From: Nemania diffusa
Taxonomy: Eukaryota > Ascomycota > Sordariomycetes > Xylariales > Xylariaceae
Direction of reading: 5' to 3'
DNA: 64,000 nt
Assembly (NCBI GenBank): GCA_038501195.1
Contig: JBBPUQ010000006.1
Coordinates: 2,418,001 to 2,482,000, forward strand
Below are positions 23,012 through 34,359 of the stretch, piece after piece. Below the pieces are notes generated by a model. It was given only the letters and a program-made list of their open reading frames with translations. It did no database searches and was not told where the DNA came from. Position 1 is the stretch's first letter. Every line of letters begins with the position of its first letter. A program made the position numbers and the translations under genes.

Positions 23012-23052
23012 GTGCTAAACTAGCCTGCCCGTGGGCAGCGCGGCCTTAGCAC
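23012..23052. repeat. Nested inverted repeat (hairpin within hairpin)
   Basis: GTGCTAA (23012-23018) pairs with TTAGCAC (23046-23052). Inside it CTGCCC (23025-23030) pairs with GGGCAG (23033-23038). The result is a compact nested stem. Read on -, it resembles a decayed tRNA-like fold, but the arms do not fit a tRNA. Function unknown. Confidence 0.55.
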
Positions 23053-25690
23053 CAATTGAACTGGTTAGGTTTTGTGAGAGGGGAACAATTTCGGGGTGCT
23101 GTAGGTATCACCCTCCAAGTCCACACAGATTACCGTCTTCTTCCACGATATTAATTAATAACGATGGCAACAAGTATCACCTGAATTTATTTCATTCACG
23201 TGGAGGTTAGTAAGCCTTGATATAAGTGGCCGTCGTTCAAAACGGAACGCCACTTGTGCCAGATGGAGTTTACAATTTAGGAGCAAGAGAGTGTCGGCCA
23301 ATCGACTTTCGCGTTTTCTTAACGAAGTCCCGAGACCTGGCTGGCGTAAGTGTAGTGCTGGCTTCTCCACCCCTCGCTTTCCCTTAGCACACCCGTCTCA
23401 AACACCGGGCGGCCATTCGATCGTTCCGCACTTTGTTCCCTTACCTTACCGCTGAATCTCGCGCGTCTCGTGGGTTCCTGCCTTAGCGGTACTTTCTCTG
23501 GTGGGTATACCTGCGATGTACCCAGACCATCAAACGTCATGACTGTTTTAAAAGCGAGCGTCTGGTAGCCTGTCGATGGCTATCGATGCAAAATCTATTG
23601 GACACACATATTCCGCCTCGAATAGTTTGCTGAAAGCTGCTCCTGAGCTCAGCTTGCAGCAACCACCTATAGGCAGCGAGGACTGCTTGTTCGGCCAGTC
23701 TATTGAGAATGTGTGCCGATCCATTGAATGGCACGCAGGTGTTCGAAAAGATTCTATGATCGGGTGCAATATGTACGATGCAATATTGCAAGGTCAGCTA
23801 GGTACTCGGTGTTCAATATGATGAGTGAGCCCTACACCCCCTCCCCCCTCCCCCTCCCTCGATCTCTCGTTGGGGTGCATGCTTCTAACTGTAGCATACC
23901 TTGACGTTTTGGCGCAACACGTCGCAGGCTGTGCCTGTTCACCTTCTGGTACTGCTAGCTAAACTGCTCGTGCCAAATAAGAGACCAACCCGCAAAAGCA
24001 GTAGCCAAGACAGATGCTGTATTCCGTACATGGGTAGATGACGAAGTGTAGGTATTGCACATTCCGACATCCATATCCTAAATACTAGGTTGGTAAGTAC
24101 CTATCTTGATCTGGGTTGTGTAACACAACACGCCCGACAATACATATGTATTCTGTACGCAGTACAGGGTATTAGCACACCTATCACTTAGCCACCGGTC
24201 GCGCCAGAAATAACAACGCAAGAGGGAGGTAGGTAGGTAAGGTACCCCAGTAGTGTAAGTGGTGTGAAGGCGCCTTCAAGGGTATCATGCCCACAGACTC
24301 AGGTACATTAGGTACCTACATGCTGTACACAGAAGAGAGTACTGTACATAATACAGGCACGTCTGCATAACACAGGCACGGGCTTCTACGGGCAGGATTG
24401 ACCAGTCAAAAAAGTAGCTATTCCCATCTTGGCGTGGGCAATACTCCCCTGTCTCCACCCATCCCTTAGCCACGCCAATGACAGTTCGTCTTGATATAAC
24501 CTTAAGCCCCTGGGTGCCTTTGGTGCCTTGGTCTTGTAGTGTACCTACAGTACGGTACTATACAGCACTCGTAGCCCAGTATCCACTTATTCATAGTGCA
24601 CCTCGCGCGCTCCGCTCATCTGTGCACCCTCCTTCCCTTCTGCCTCTCTGCCTGTCTTTTTCTTTTAATTACTCGACCATCCCCGTCACCCGTGTGTCTT
24701 TCTGCGAGAGACCAACTCTGCATCCTCTCGTCGATTCGTCGATCATCCCCTCGTGCGCCCGACCATCGCTGACACTAAACGCCTTTCCCTCGAATGTGAT
24801 TGCATCGCCTTGTGGCGCGCCAGCTACCGTATTATTGGCTGCTATTGTTTAGGAGATTGCGGTAATCTGGACACCCGTCAACAAGAATCGGGGAAGCGAC
24901 CGGCAAGCGTCTAAGTGAGAAGTGATCAACAACGAAAGAAGAGCTCGCTAGCCAGCGTGAAGGGATACAATATTTAGCTTATTCAAACCGCCGCCGTTAT
25001 CTCGACGTCCCAAACCTGTCAGCGCAGACCGTTTTCGTTTCGCCAGCGCCGAATTTACCCTCCGCGTAAGCCCAGCTGGGCCTCGTCTTACTCTAACTCA
25101 ACCCAATTTAAACCGTTCAAATATCGGTATCGCGCAGTCTCCCAAATCGCCTACGGAGATTCCATCTATGCCGAAAAGGATTTTGTGAGGCTATAACCTT
25201 CGGCGCACGCTGTAGAACGGAATAGAAGTTGAGAGCGCAGCGATCATCCATCGTTCAATTTGCCAATACCAAACCAAACGTCTCTTATAGCGTATTCTAC
25301 TTCCCTAGGCTCACCAAACTTCTATACTCATCACGAAGACGAATTCCTAGTAGATTGAGTCACTCCTTTTACAATCCCCGGTCGCTTTGATCTACCTCCG
25401 GTGTTTGATACCCTTGCGATACCCCGGTAGCTTATTATTAAGCTTTCCAGCACCAATTATCAGTCCACTGCTCAGCCTTCGTCTTTAGCTGCTCGCGAAC
25501 ATTGCCACTCCTGGACTTAGATTACCTGGTCGATCGAACACGGCCTTGCTCGATCCGCCGAACTTGGGCTTGCTACTAAACGGGTCGGAATTTGTCCAAA
25601 TCAATTCTACCCGTCTGATTGTGATATAGTCGACGGTTCTTGTTCCTTATGCCCTCATACGGTTCTCTTCACTCTCCGTCGCTGCGAAAA

Positions 25691-26736
25691 ATGGAACAAT
25701 CTAGGGCTGGCTATGGCCGGAAGCGGATGAGTATGGGCAATGTGATCGGTGATCCCTTTGCCCTTGCTACTATCTCAATCGCCGCGGTGAGTGTCCAAAT
25801 AAACTAATCCCGCTAATTATAACTCTGCTTCTAAAAGTCAAAGGCTAATGCTTTCTCTCTCAGCTTTCTTGGCTTATATCCCTGATTGGCTCCATTATTG
25901 GCCAAATCAATTCAGATCCCACAGACAAGCTAAATATGTTTCCCAAATTCGTCTGGTGGTCTATTGTATTCATGTTTCTTCTAATTCCCGCCGTGTTCGT
26001 CGTCGTAGCCTCAGATTCCATCCAGACTTATCATGTGGCTCTGGTTGGTTATATGGGCGCCGGCCTTGTGCTTACATCTTCCTCTGTCAACTCCCTGATA
26101 TACTACAGCGAAAGTGCTCGCCAAGCTGCTGGTGCAGGATTCATATTGCTCTCGATGGTTAATGTAAGTTTAAGCGCATTCCATACTGCTACCCCAAGCA
26201 TCTAAACTAGGTGCGTAGCACATCCCGTACTAATGATATGGTAGATTATCTGGATATTTTATTTCGGCTCAGCACCATCAGGGGTTGCCCGTGCATACAT
26301 TGACTCCTTCGCCCTACAGAAGGAATCAACCATGAACCGACACACTATGAATGCCTACGGTGGTCGTCCTGAAACTTCCACCTCTGTCCAGCCGCCTCAA
26401 ATGTACACATCCGCCCAGCTGAATGGTTTTGAAAATCCATCGCCCGTTGGTGGTCTAAATGGAAACGGGCCTCGAAATTCATCACCCGCTTTCGCTGGTG
26501 CTAAACCGGATCAACAGCAACAACAGACTGAGTCTGAGATTGCCGCCCCATCCGAGTATCCATATCGCGCGAAGGCGATCTACAGTTACGAGGCCAACCC
26601 CGAAGATGCCAATGAAATCTCCTTCTCGAAGCACGAGATCTTGGAGGTCAGCGATGTCAGTGGGAGGTGGTGGCAGGCACGGAAAGAGAGCGGTGTGACG
26701 GGTATTGCTCCCAGCAATTACCTCATTCTGTTATGA
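25691..26736 (+). CDS. SHO1: High-osmolarity sensor SHO1
   Basis: Plasma-membrane adaptor of the HOG MAP-kinase pathway. Exons 25691-25786, 25864-26163 and 26245-26736, giving 295 aa with phase-0 introns. The cytosolic start [18 protein letters not shown] is followed by four transmembrane helices at about 21-43, 61-81, 85-107 and 118-140. A proline/asparagine-rich linker leads to a C-terminal SH3 domain (about 238-295: [34 protein letters not shown]). In yeast this SH3 domain binds the MAPKK Pbs2. Layout and length match Aspergillus and Neurospora SHO1. I chose the ATG at 25691 because homologues begin MEQ; an in-frame ATG at 25649 would add 14 residues. A very long intergenic stretch precedes it. 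Confidence 0.96.
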
Positions 26737-28106
26737 GCGGACTTTGGTTTCTTTCGGCGTCTACTCTGGATGATTTAAACCTCGGGGCATACATTGACTA
26801 CCATTCTGGATTTTATCCTATCGGAACAGAACCTATAGGAACTGGTAATAAGCCTTGTATCTGAATGGGTATAGAGACCCATGCACCGAGGAACTTGTGC
26901 AATTCGCGCGAGATTTTGGGCATTCCTTGGGGCGAAAAGTGTGGTACGATTGTTGTTGCTTTTTTGCGTCGTCACCTTTTCTTTTTACGTCTATTTGTTT
27001 CTTCTCCCAGGACGGGGGGATTGAATCTGCCGATTTTATCCCCTCTGCAGACACCCGATTTTCTCCCGGTACACCTGTTCTCCTATTTGTATTATTTGGC
27101 AACATGCGACGGGCAAAACAGCCTTCACACAATAAGGTGGAATGTTGAGGACTCATAGGACATGAGTCGATATATATCGAGGGAATAGGAATGGTCGAGA
27201 ACAAATACCGCGGTAGCAGGGAGTGCCTGAGTTGATGGCTGTGAGGAAACGGCAAACCGAGGACGAAGTGACGGAGGCATATGGAGCCCGTCATCTCTCC
27301 CCTGAAACAACACGGAGTTCACGAAGATTACGTATTCATTGGTTCAGACGAACTTTTCAGTTACGACAACCCACATGTACACCCTAGTGTCCATCGATGA
27401 ACATAGAAGAAAAATCTTCTGAAGTCTTCTGTAGTTGATATCTATTGTTGAGTAACATGTGACAAAACACAATACCAACTAGACACACCCTGGCCATAAA
27501 CAATACTAACATAATTGTTCTATTTATCGCACGAGCATTGTATACTACGTATATTATGCCCGTTTTGTTTTGCCTTCCATCTCAATATGCATCATAACCT
27601 CAAAGGTACCTCATTTCTTCGTCGAGGTCACTCCCTGTATCAATAGAATCTACACATAAGTAGCGACTACATCGCTATTCATCTTATGCAGATTTTGTCG
27701 CCTTCCTTCCAGTAGGCAGTGTCAGAGATTTTGTAACCGTAGAAATCACAAGCTCCGTCTTCCATATTATTATGACATGGAACTTCCTGCGGTCTGAACT
27801 AGCTAGCCATACGGACGTACTATTCCATAACGAATAGGCAGTAGTAGGTTGAATAGCTATAACACGACGTGACGTGTCCTACCGTGTCCTATCGTGTAAT
27901 TGCGCGGAGGTATTAATAACCCTGCAATATATCGTAGCAGAGCCACAACTAGCAATGAAGTCAAGGGTGATATCTCATCATGCATCATTCCACATGCCCT
28001 AACAGACAAAACCAACCCGAACCGCGTGGCGGCAAGGGCTAAAAATACGGCGATGCTTCCGGAGATAAGCCAGGCGAGAGACCAAACCCAACCCGGGGCC
28101 GCGAGC
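26737..28106. other. Intergenic region between SHO1 and SPC19
   Basis: 3' ends of two convergent genes with AT-rich DNA between. Open frames near 26833-27294 are short and lack protein character, probably lying in the SHO1 3' UTR. No gene called. Confidence 0.55.
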
Positions 28107-28797
28107 TCACGTGGTATCGAGATGCTTGCGCAGCTCGCGCTCCTTCTGCAGGACCTCGAGCTCGAGGCGCTCGACGCTGTACTGCAGGGCCTCACGGCGC
28201 TGCTTCAAGACGCGCGCGCGCAGCCTCGCACTACTGTCTAAACTTGTCGTGGTGTTGCCCCCCTTGGCCGCCCGGGGCTGGCGCTGCTGCTGTTGCTGCT
28301 GCCGCGAGGAGGAAGAGGGGGAGGTGTTGTCGAGGCGGCCCTGCTGCAGCTCAGCGCGCGCCTTGAGGGTCTCGACGCGGCGGTCGACGCGCGCGATGTG
28401 CGCGTCCGCGCGCGCGAGGAGCGTCGATATGGCCGGCGCCAGCTCGGAGCGCAGGGATGCCTCGGCCGCCTGGAGCGTCGTCTGCGGGATCAGCTCGTAG
28501 TGCTGTTTCACCGAGGCGGAGGTCTCGTTAGCCTGTCTGTGATGTCATCCGTGCGCGTAGGCGGGAAGGGGGTGGGCGGGGAGTAGAGTAGCGTAGCGTA
28601 GAGGAGAGTAGAGAAGAGGAAAGTGGGCGACGTACCCGCGCGGTCTTCAGCACGCCCATCAGGCGCGGGAAGTCGGAGACGCCGCTCTCGAGCGTGGCGA
28701 CCGAGGACGAGAGGAAGGAGAGCGAGGTCCGCAGCGCGGACACGCAGTCGCCGTACGATGCTGTGTTCGTGCTCGCGAGGCCCGTCGCGGTCGACAT
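28107..28797 (-). CDS. SPC19: DASH complex subunit Spc19
   Basis: Outer-kinetochore protein of the DASH/Dam1 ring that couples chromosomes to spindle microtubules. Exons on -: 28797-28636 and 28532-28107, giving 195 aa. The diagnostic Spc19 start is clear: DCVSALRTSLSFLSSSV, then TLESGVSDFPRLMGVLKTAR, followed after the intron by HYELIPQTTLQAAEASLRSE. A glutamine/serine linker separates this from a C-terminal coiled coil (RLRARVLKQRREALQYSVERL). Yeast Spc19 is about 165 aa; the extra length is low-complexity linker. The coding DNA is strikingly GC-rich compared with the flanking AT-rich DNA. Confidence 0.93.
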
Positions 28798-29722
28798 TTT
28801 GGCGGTGTGGTATCGCGAGTCTGTCGTTGGTGCGAGTTTTACGGGTTATGCGAGGAGGGAAAATATGTCGGTGTGATGTGTTGTGTCGGTTTGAATGCAC
28901 AGGTAGATAGTTAATTAGGTAGGTAGGGCGGAGGTAGCTAGTTCTAGCTGTGGAGATTGATTCGGTGTTGCGTTGAAGCTCCACAGCAACGGCGGACGGC
29001 CGAAGCGGGGGGAGTTCACAGCATCACCGTACCGTACCTGACTGCCTAACCCAACAACCAGGTCACCGGAGTGGGGCATCGTATGCCTACACTACCTAAA
29101 GTAGATGGAAATCTATGCAGTTTGGCGATTGATTCGTCGAGGTGCATGTGCCATTAAATATTTGGCTCTCAAATAGGTTAGCCCTTGATCATGAGCCTAC
29201 CTAGTTTATTGTCGGGGAGACTATGACGATTTAGAAACTACTATCTATCTAGATAGTACGTATCGAGATGGTGGGTTTTCTATTCCCTTGAGAGGCTACT
29301 ATTTGAAAAATATAGATCCCAGACTAATAAGTTAGTATGTCATGTTTCAACTTTTAGGTCTCTATCCTGTTACTACGTCTAGTAACTTAGTTCACAGGGA
29401 ATCTGTGTAGTGCCCGTAACGCCGTGTGTTCAACTAGACTAACAGGCTACGAGTCAAGCAGAGAGCAGCGTTATCGTCAATCAGTATGACTATGCACTTG
29501 AGCATTTTGCCCAAGGGCCAAAATCATGTGCATAAGTTACCCGTTTATGCATAATCTTTCAAGGTGAGAAGTGGAAATGAATAAAATATGTATTATCTTA
29601 CACTCTAGTTAAAAGTTTCATGAAGCTTAACCCGAATATTCTCTTCCTTCGAATACCTTTTTTTTTTTTTTTTTCTGTCATTCCGCTCTCACAACGAATC
29701 ACCATTCCGCTAGGGAGAACAC
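28798..29722. other. SPC19 promoter and AT-rich spacer
   Basis: Holds a TAGGTAGGTAGG-type motif near 28915-28928 and an 18-nt poly-T tract near 29660. No gene identified. Confidence 0.55.
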
Positions 29723-30385
29723 TTATCCAAAATTGCTAGAATACCGATCATAGTAACGACTTGATCGTTCGCGGCGTGTGTTTTCTTTACCCTTCTTTGG
29801 GATTGGCCCTATGTTCCGTAAGATGGCATCAAAGTCAGAGCTCGGCTCCTTAGGTGTAGTTGCATTCTCATCCACAGGGATGAGACCATCAGTATACCTA
29901 GGCAAGCATGGCTGCACGTACTTTTGAGGCAAGGTAGTGTCCGGCACATAGTGCTGAGTTGGCATAGGAATACCTTCTACGACAGGTATGAGGCCAGAAC
30001 TAGGGGGCTGGGGAGGGCATACGCTTGAACTGTAGGGCGCCGATGTTGTTTCGGCAGGCATAGCATGTTTTCGCCGAACTGAGTACCTAACGCTTCTGCG
30101 TGCATTTGACAGGCGATTTCGGCTGAGTCCGCAGGGACTATTAGGTTCACTAATAGTGTGATGGTTTTCGCGTACGGCTCCAAGTAGGGGATCAGCGGCC
30201 AACTCGTAACGCGGCGAATGTGTAGGAGTTGAGCCCTCCAGCTCGCACAGGTTGCTGCCAGCAGCATCCATTTCCCGACCCTGTGGGAGAGCAGGCACAT
30301 CATCCTCGGGGTCGAGGTCTGAATATTGGTAAGCGTAAGGGTCAGCATACATCCAGCTGCCTCGCGACGACTTAAATGAGGCCAT
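29723..30385 (-). CDS. Unrecognised proline/serine-rich protein
   Basis: Single exon, 220 aa, start ATG at 30385. I do not recognise a family. Visible features: an acidic, tyrosine-rich N-terminus (ADPYAYQYSDLDPEDDVP), a basic serine/arginine middle (SNARRSVRYSVRRKHAMP), a proline-rich region, two copies of a GLIPV motif (131-135 and 167-171) each followed by an acidic/proline segment, and a strongly basic C-terminus (KKGKENTRRERSSRYY). No signal peptide, membrane helix or zinc motif. The composition suggests a largely disordered protein. The open frame is uninterrupted and longer than others in this region, which supports a real gene. Lineage-specific gene is the likely status. Confidence 0.6.
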   Translation of the reverse strand: MASFKSSRGSWMYADPYAYQYSDLDPEDDVPALPQGREMDAAGSNLCELEGSTPTHSPRYELAADPLLGAVRENHHTISEPNSPCGLSRNRLSNARRSVRYSVRRKHAMPAETTSAPYSSSVCPPQPPSSGLIPVVEGIPMPTQHYVPDTTLPQKYVQPCLPRYTDGLIPVDENATTPKEPSSDFDAILRNIGPIPKKGKENTRRERSSRYYDRYSSNFG

Positions 30386-31560
30386 TATCACCGACTTGGA
30401 TATGTATGCAACAGAAAATAAGAAGTGAAGACAGAAGCAAGAAGAAAAAAATTTAGTGCTTGGTGAATAGAATAGGGGCAGCTTAATGAAGGTATCCGGG
30501 AGGACTATAGACCACTATATATGCAGGTGATCGCTTCTTAATTCCTAATATCTCGCATATTTGCTTTCTAGCTAGTCGCCTTTCAATCGCGTCATCTTCA
30601 CCCCGTCTTAACTTTGTCGACATCAGTACAATGAAAACCCTCCACAGAGTAAATCGCATAGCTCACAATAGATAGTGAAATTTATAAAGAAAATAAAAGA
30701 CATATATTCTTTATCATGAGAGACCGATTGTTGACCTAGACCCCTTTGTTTCATGCGATAAGGTGTTATTAGTACTTGATAAGTAAATGAACTCTCAAAA
30801 AGTTAGGTTCTTAGTAGCAGTCTCATCTTTGTTACTACTAAGTGCTAGAGACACTACTTGATTAGTTTGTACCGGTAATTAGGTAACCGGAACTTCCTAC
30901 CTTATACCCGTCTTGAAATTGCTAGCAACTTAACAGTCACTCCTATGGCAGTATTATATATTATACAAGATATCGAAACAAACTGTTTAAATGTAAACAA
31001 CTCTAAGGCCTATCCATGTACGGCCGGAGATTCACGACATGAAACAGTAGTTCTGACAATCTAAGGGTTAATATATTGGAAGCATAGTACTTTGCTTTAA
31101 AAGTTCCAACATTTAATATTAAACTATGCTTTATGCTATTAGTAAAACTTTTAAGAATAGTAGATAGTTTGCATATTGACATCTTCATGCCTCTATGGTG
31201 TTTAATGCCAAAAGATATTCACATTAGGGAAATATCTTCGAAGTTAACAATCAAGTTAAATATTTAATTTAAATATTTAAACTTGAATATGCAAGGGTTA
31301 AATCTTAGATCTGCGAGGGGGTGAATAGCGCCGTAGTCACGATTATACCTGCGACTGTAACCACTTTGAGGCGCATTGGTCCCCTAGGACTATCATATGT
31401 GATGTGCTATAAATAGCAGCACCTCAAAGTTCAAATTACGAGACTATAATTAAACCAACTGACATGTATTATATTATCAAGCTACCGATATATACATTGT
31501 TAAGACTTCTCCTTAGTAATTATACTCCACAGCGAGGAAACCGTGGTCGGCGAACACAAG
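30386..31560. other. AT-rich spacer before the PL4 lyase
   Basis: About 1.2 kb of AT-rich DNA with no credible gene; includes an AAATATTTAATTTAAATATTT-like palindromic stretch near 31257-31280. Confidence 0.5.
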
Positions 31561-33413
31561 TTACCATTCAAGTACAACACTGTCCCACATGAAGCCGTGC
31601 CATGTGGTGTTACGGGTCATTTGGAAGGTGACCTCATTCTCGCCACTCTTCAGAATGCTATCCGCGTCAAAATCGAACTCAAAATATCTCCATTCGCCAG
31701 CGGTGGTCATAGAGCGGTATAGGGATGGATCGTTAAGCAGCTCCGTGGTGCCGCTAGTCAGATTCCCGATCTGTTGTCCATTGGCCCATATCGTCGAACT
31801 GGAGCCCGACGAGTAGCCTGCTATCGATACGATGAGGGTCGCATTCCTAGCTGCCGTACGTTTCGACACATCCGGTAGGTCAAAAGAAATTGTCCAATTC
31901 CCGAGATACGTCTGCCCGAAGCACCAGTCAGAGACCTTGGACTGGCCAATGCGGTAGACGATGTTCTGTGGACAGCTCGCGACAAGCGCGTGCTGGTCGG
32001 GCGCGCCGCCGTACTGGAAGCCGTAGCTAGTGCGGTCAAAGTCGCCCACCTGGAAGATCTTGGTCTTGGTCGAGATAGCCCATTTTAGACGGCCGAGGTC
32101 CTTTGTGCGCGATTTTGTGACGACGACATCGTTGAGTAAGAAACTCGTAGTGACATCTGCAATCTTGCTCCCGTTAGACCAAGCCTGTAGACCATAACTA
32201 GCGCTGCGCACATTCGAAAACTCGAACCGCCCGTTGGCATCCGCATACGAGATGTAGTAATAATCCGAACCCATATCCAATGCCGTCTTGTTTGGGTTGT
32301 TGTCGCCTAGGAAAACAGCGGCGTTGACTGCGGGCCGGCCATCGGAGAGGACTAGCTGCCCCTTGACCGAGCCGCGAGATTGGTACGCCTCGTCTTCCAG
32401 CCACTTGTATGGCCAGCTCCCGAATTCTTGCTTCGCCTTCTTCGCTGCATCCTCTTTGGATCCGTCGTTGAGATACCACAGCCATGGCCCCCACATCTTG
32501 CCATTGGGGAAAACATCCGCAGAGGAGACCATGAAATGTGTACCATGAACCATGTTGAGCTGGACAGCGTCGCCTGTCGCAGACTCGCGGTGGACCTAAA
32601 TGAAGCGTTGAAAGTAAGTCGAAATGTTAAAAGTCACAGCATTCGGGGAGTACATCGGGCTTACCATGAGTTCTTGTTTCAAGTGGTTTCCATTGTAGTA
32701 ATCCTTGCCCGGGTTGATATACCAACTTCCAAAACTTTCTCCGTACACCCCATAATAGGTCTGCGTCCGAACCCACGCGGTAAAATCATACTTTGTGATG
32801 TAGCCACTCCCATCAGGGCGTAGCCAAGTCTCGTCCTGAACCTTGTTGGCGTCTATATAGTCGCTAAGAGGTGGCAGCTCCTCATCCCTGCGATCTGTCT
32901 TGCCACGGGGGAAGGTCGTATTATCCAGACGCCAGAGCGTGCGGAACTCGCCCAGCACTGGTAGCGCGCGGTTCACGAAGTACTGGTAGCTTCCTGCAAG
33001 TCCTGAGAAGATGACCCAATGCATCTCCCCCTCGGCAGCCGTGAACATAACATCGATGTAGTCGGCGCCCTGGTACGAGCCTTGCTTGACAATGGAGGCC
33101 GAGTTCCAGCTTAAGTCACTCGCCGCCCCGTCTGTATCAAGCATCAGCTCCTCTAGTTCTCTCACACGGGTAGATATATTTAGGAGCATCACTCACTATA
33201 GCTCACATAATGCCCCACAGCATCGCCTACGCAATCGTGGTCCTTGTAGAACAGCTGCACGCCATACTGATGGCCTTGTGTCACATTCCAAAGCTCATTG
33301 CCAATGATCCAAGTCTGTTTGTCAACTTGAGTGAGAAAAGGACCTGGGGCGTCGTGTTTCGTAGGCACTGCGCTAGCGAGAGTCGCCGCAACCAGTAAAG
33401 ATATAGCCTTCAT
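31561..33413 (-). CDS. Secreted rhamnogalacturonan lyase, PL4 family
   Basis: Cleaves rhamnogalacturonan I, a branched pectin of plant cell walls, by beta-elimination. Exons on -: 33413-33197, 33131-32665 and 32595-31561, giving 572 aa with consistent phases. The start MKAISLLVAATLASAVPT is a classic signal peptide, so the enzyme is secreted. The catalytic beta-sandwich follows, with EMHWVIFSGLAGSYQYFVNRAL and TLWRLDNTTFPRG typical of fungal PL4. A fibronectin-III-like domain starts near SVKGQLVLSDGRPAV, and a C-terminal carbohydrate-binding-like domain runs to the end (WHGFMWDSVVLEW). Many N-x-S/T sites fit a secreted glycoprotein. The third exon starts at GTCCACCGCGAG after a TTTAG acceptor. 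It points to a plant-associated or litter-degrading lifestyle. It stands alone with no other pectinase in the window. Confidence 0.95.
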
Positions 33414-34287
33414 GTTTAGATCTGCAGCTCTACCATATCACGCGCGAAGGAACCGAGATATGAAGCGCAGCCAACCAGTCTAGCTATATCCCCAGCAAGT
33501 AAGAAGGTGAAGGTAAAGAGAAAAGAGTGCTGGGCCCTTCCGGGACTTTGATGCACCCAATTCATGAGCTTGATATTTGCATCGATTAATCGCCTAGGGC
33601 TAGCGGCATGCGGGTGAACCCTGTACGTTGTCCATATCGGTGAGTTCCCCAGATCTCCCCATTTTCGGTCGATTTCTTCCGCAAAGGGCTGTTATATCAA
33701 TGTCAATAGTAGAGGCGACGGGCCGAAACCGAAAGCTCTTCATCCAGTAACTAACGCGTTAAGAGTTGCGGGGCCCCAGGATTTCCTCCATCTATCCTGG
33801 CATCACAGCACTATAACAACAACCGAATTCCATACTTCGGGGTAATGTAGACCGACCCCAACCTGGGTTTACCAACCTGTCTTGCATTAGATAGATAGAC
33901 CTAAACTGCTTAGTACACTAGTCTCCCTATTCTGGTAGTTTCCCATGGGAGTAACAGGGACCGATTCGGAAGAAACCAGTATCTATCTCGATGCATAGGC
34001 CAAACCATCCTAAGTTTTTCAAGGTACAAGTTAGTAACGTTTTTTTTTATTTGCCGAGGCATGGGCCAATTGGGATGAGGCGCCAACGGGGACAGAAAGG
34101 TCGATACCTTTCCCCTACGTGCGAGAAGCAATAGTACTGGAACCGAATCTGTCAAGGCCGAACTACGCCACCATGTTTAACAGTTTGGGATTGAATCTTG
34201 GTCTAAATGCGGCTAAATTTCGGGGCTGAGTCCATAGTAGAATGCTAACTATATGCGCTCTTAAAATCACGGCTGCCTGCTCATTTT
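33414..34287. other. PL4 lyase promoter and spacer
   Basis: AT-rich DNA holding the lyase promoter. No gene seen. Short frames near 33910-34155 lack protein character. Confidence 0.5.
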
Positions 34288-34359
34288 GCTGTAGTAGTGC
34301 AGTGGTTACCATCCTAGCCTTCCAAGCTTGGGACCGGCGTTCGATTCGCCGTTACAGCA
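34288..34359 (+). tRNA. tRNA-Gly (anticodon UCC), possibly degenerate
   Basis: A 72-nt sequence folding as a tRNA. The 7-bp acceptor stem is GCTGTAG with TTACAGC. The D arm has GTGCAGTGGTTA, the anticodon loop CTTCCAA gives anticodon TCC, and the T arm CGGCG-TTCGATT-CGCCG pairs perfectly. It closely resembles fungal tRNA-Gly(UCC). A T6 run at about 34374 could terminate Pol III. One D-stem pair (C-C) and one anticodon-stem pair (T-T) are mismatched, so this may be a decayed copy. Confidence 0.75.

Larger units (their letters stand above)
21855..25690. other. Long intergenic region and probable SHO1 leader
   Basis: About 3.8 kb without a convincing gene. Noted contents: a TG/TA-rich microsatellite near 22835-22880, a nested inverted repeat at 23012-23052, an ORF-dense GC-richer patch at about 23150-23830 that no family explains, a C/T-rich tract at 23833-23862, and from about 24500 a pyrimidine-rich, lower-AT stretch probably belonging to the SHO1 promoter and 5' leader. 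Confidence 0.45.

Noticed and set aside
23576..23821. 81-codon + frame in the 22-25 kb desert
   Set aside because: Protein-like in part, but the opposite strand is equally open and no splice sites or family support it.
24478..24852. 124-codon + frame upstream of SHO1
   Set aside because: Composition mirrors a pyrimidine-rich leader (Ser/Pro/Leu/Thr); no domain or splice evidence.
28111..28586. Open + frames opposite SPC19
   Set aside because: Shadows of a very GC-rich gene; rich in Cys, Arg and Ser with no domain.
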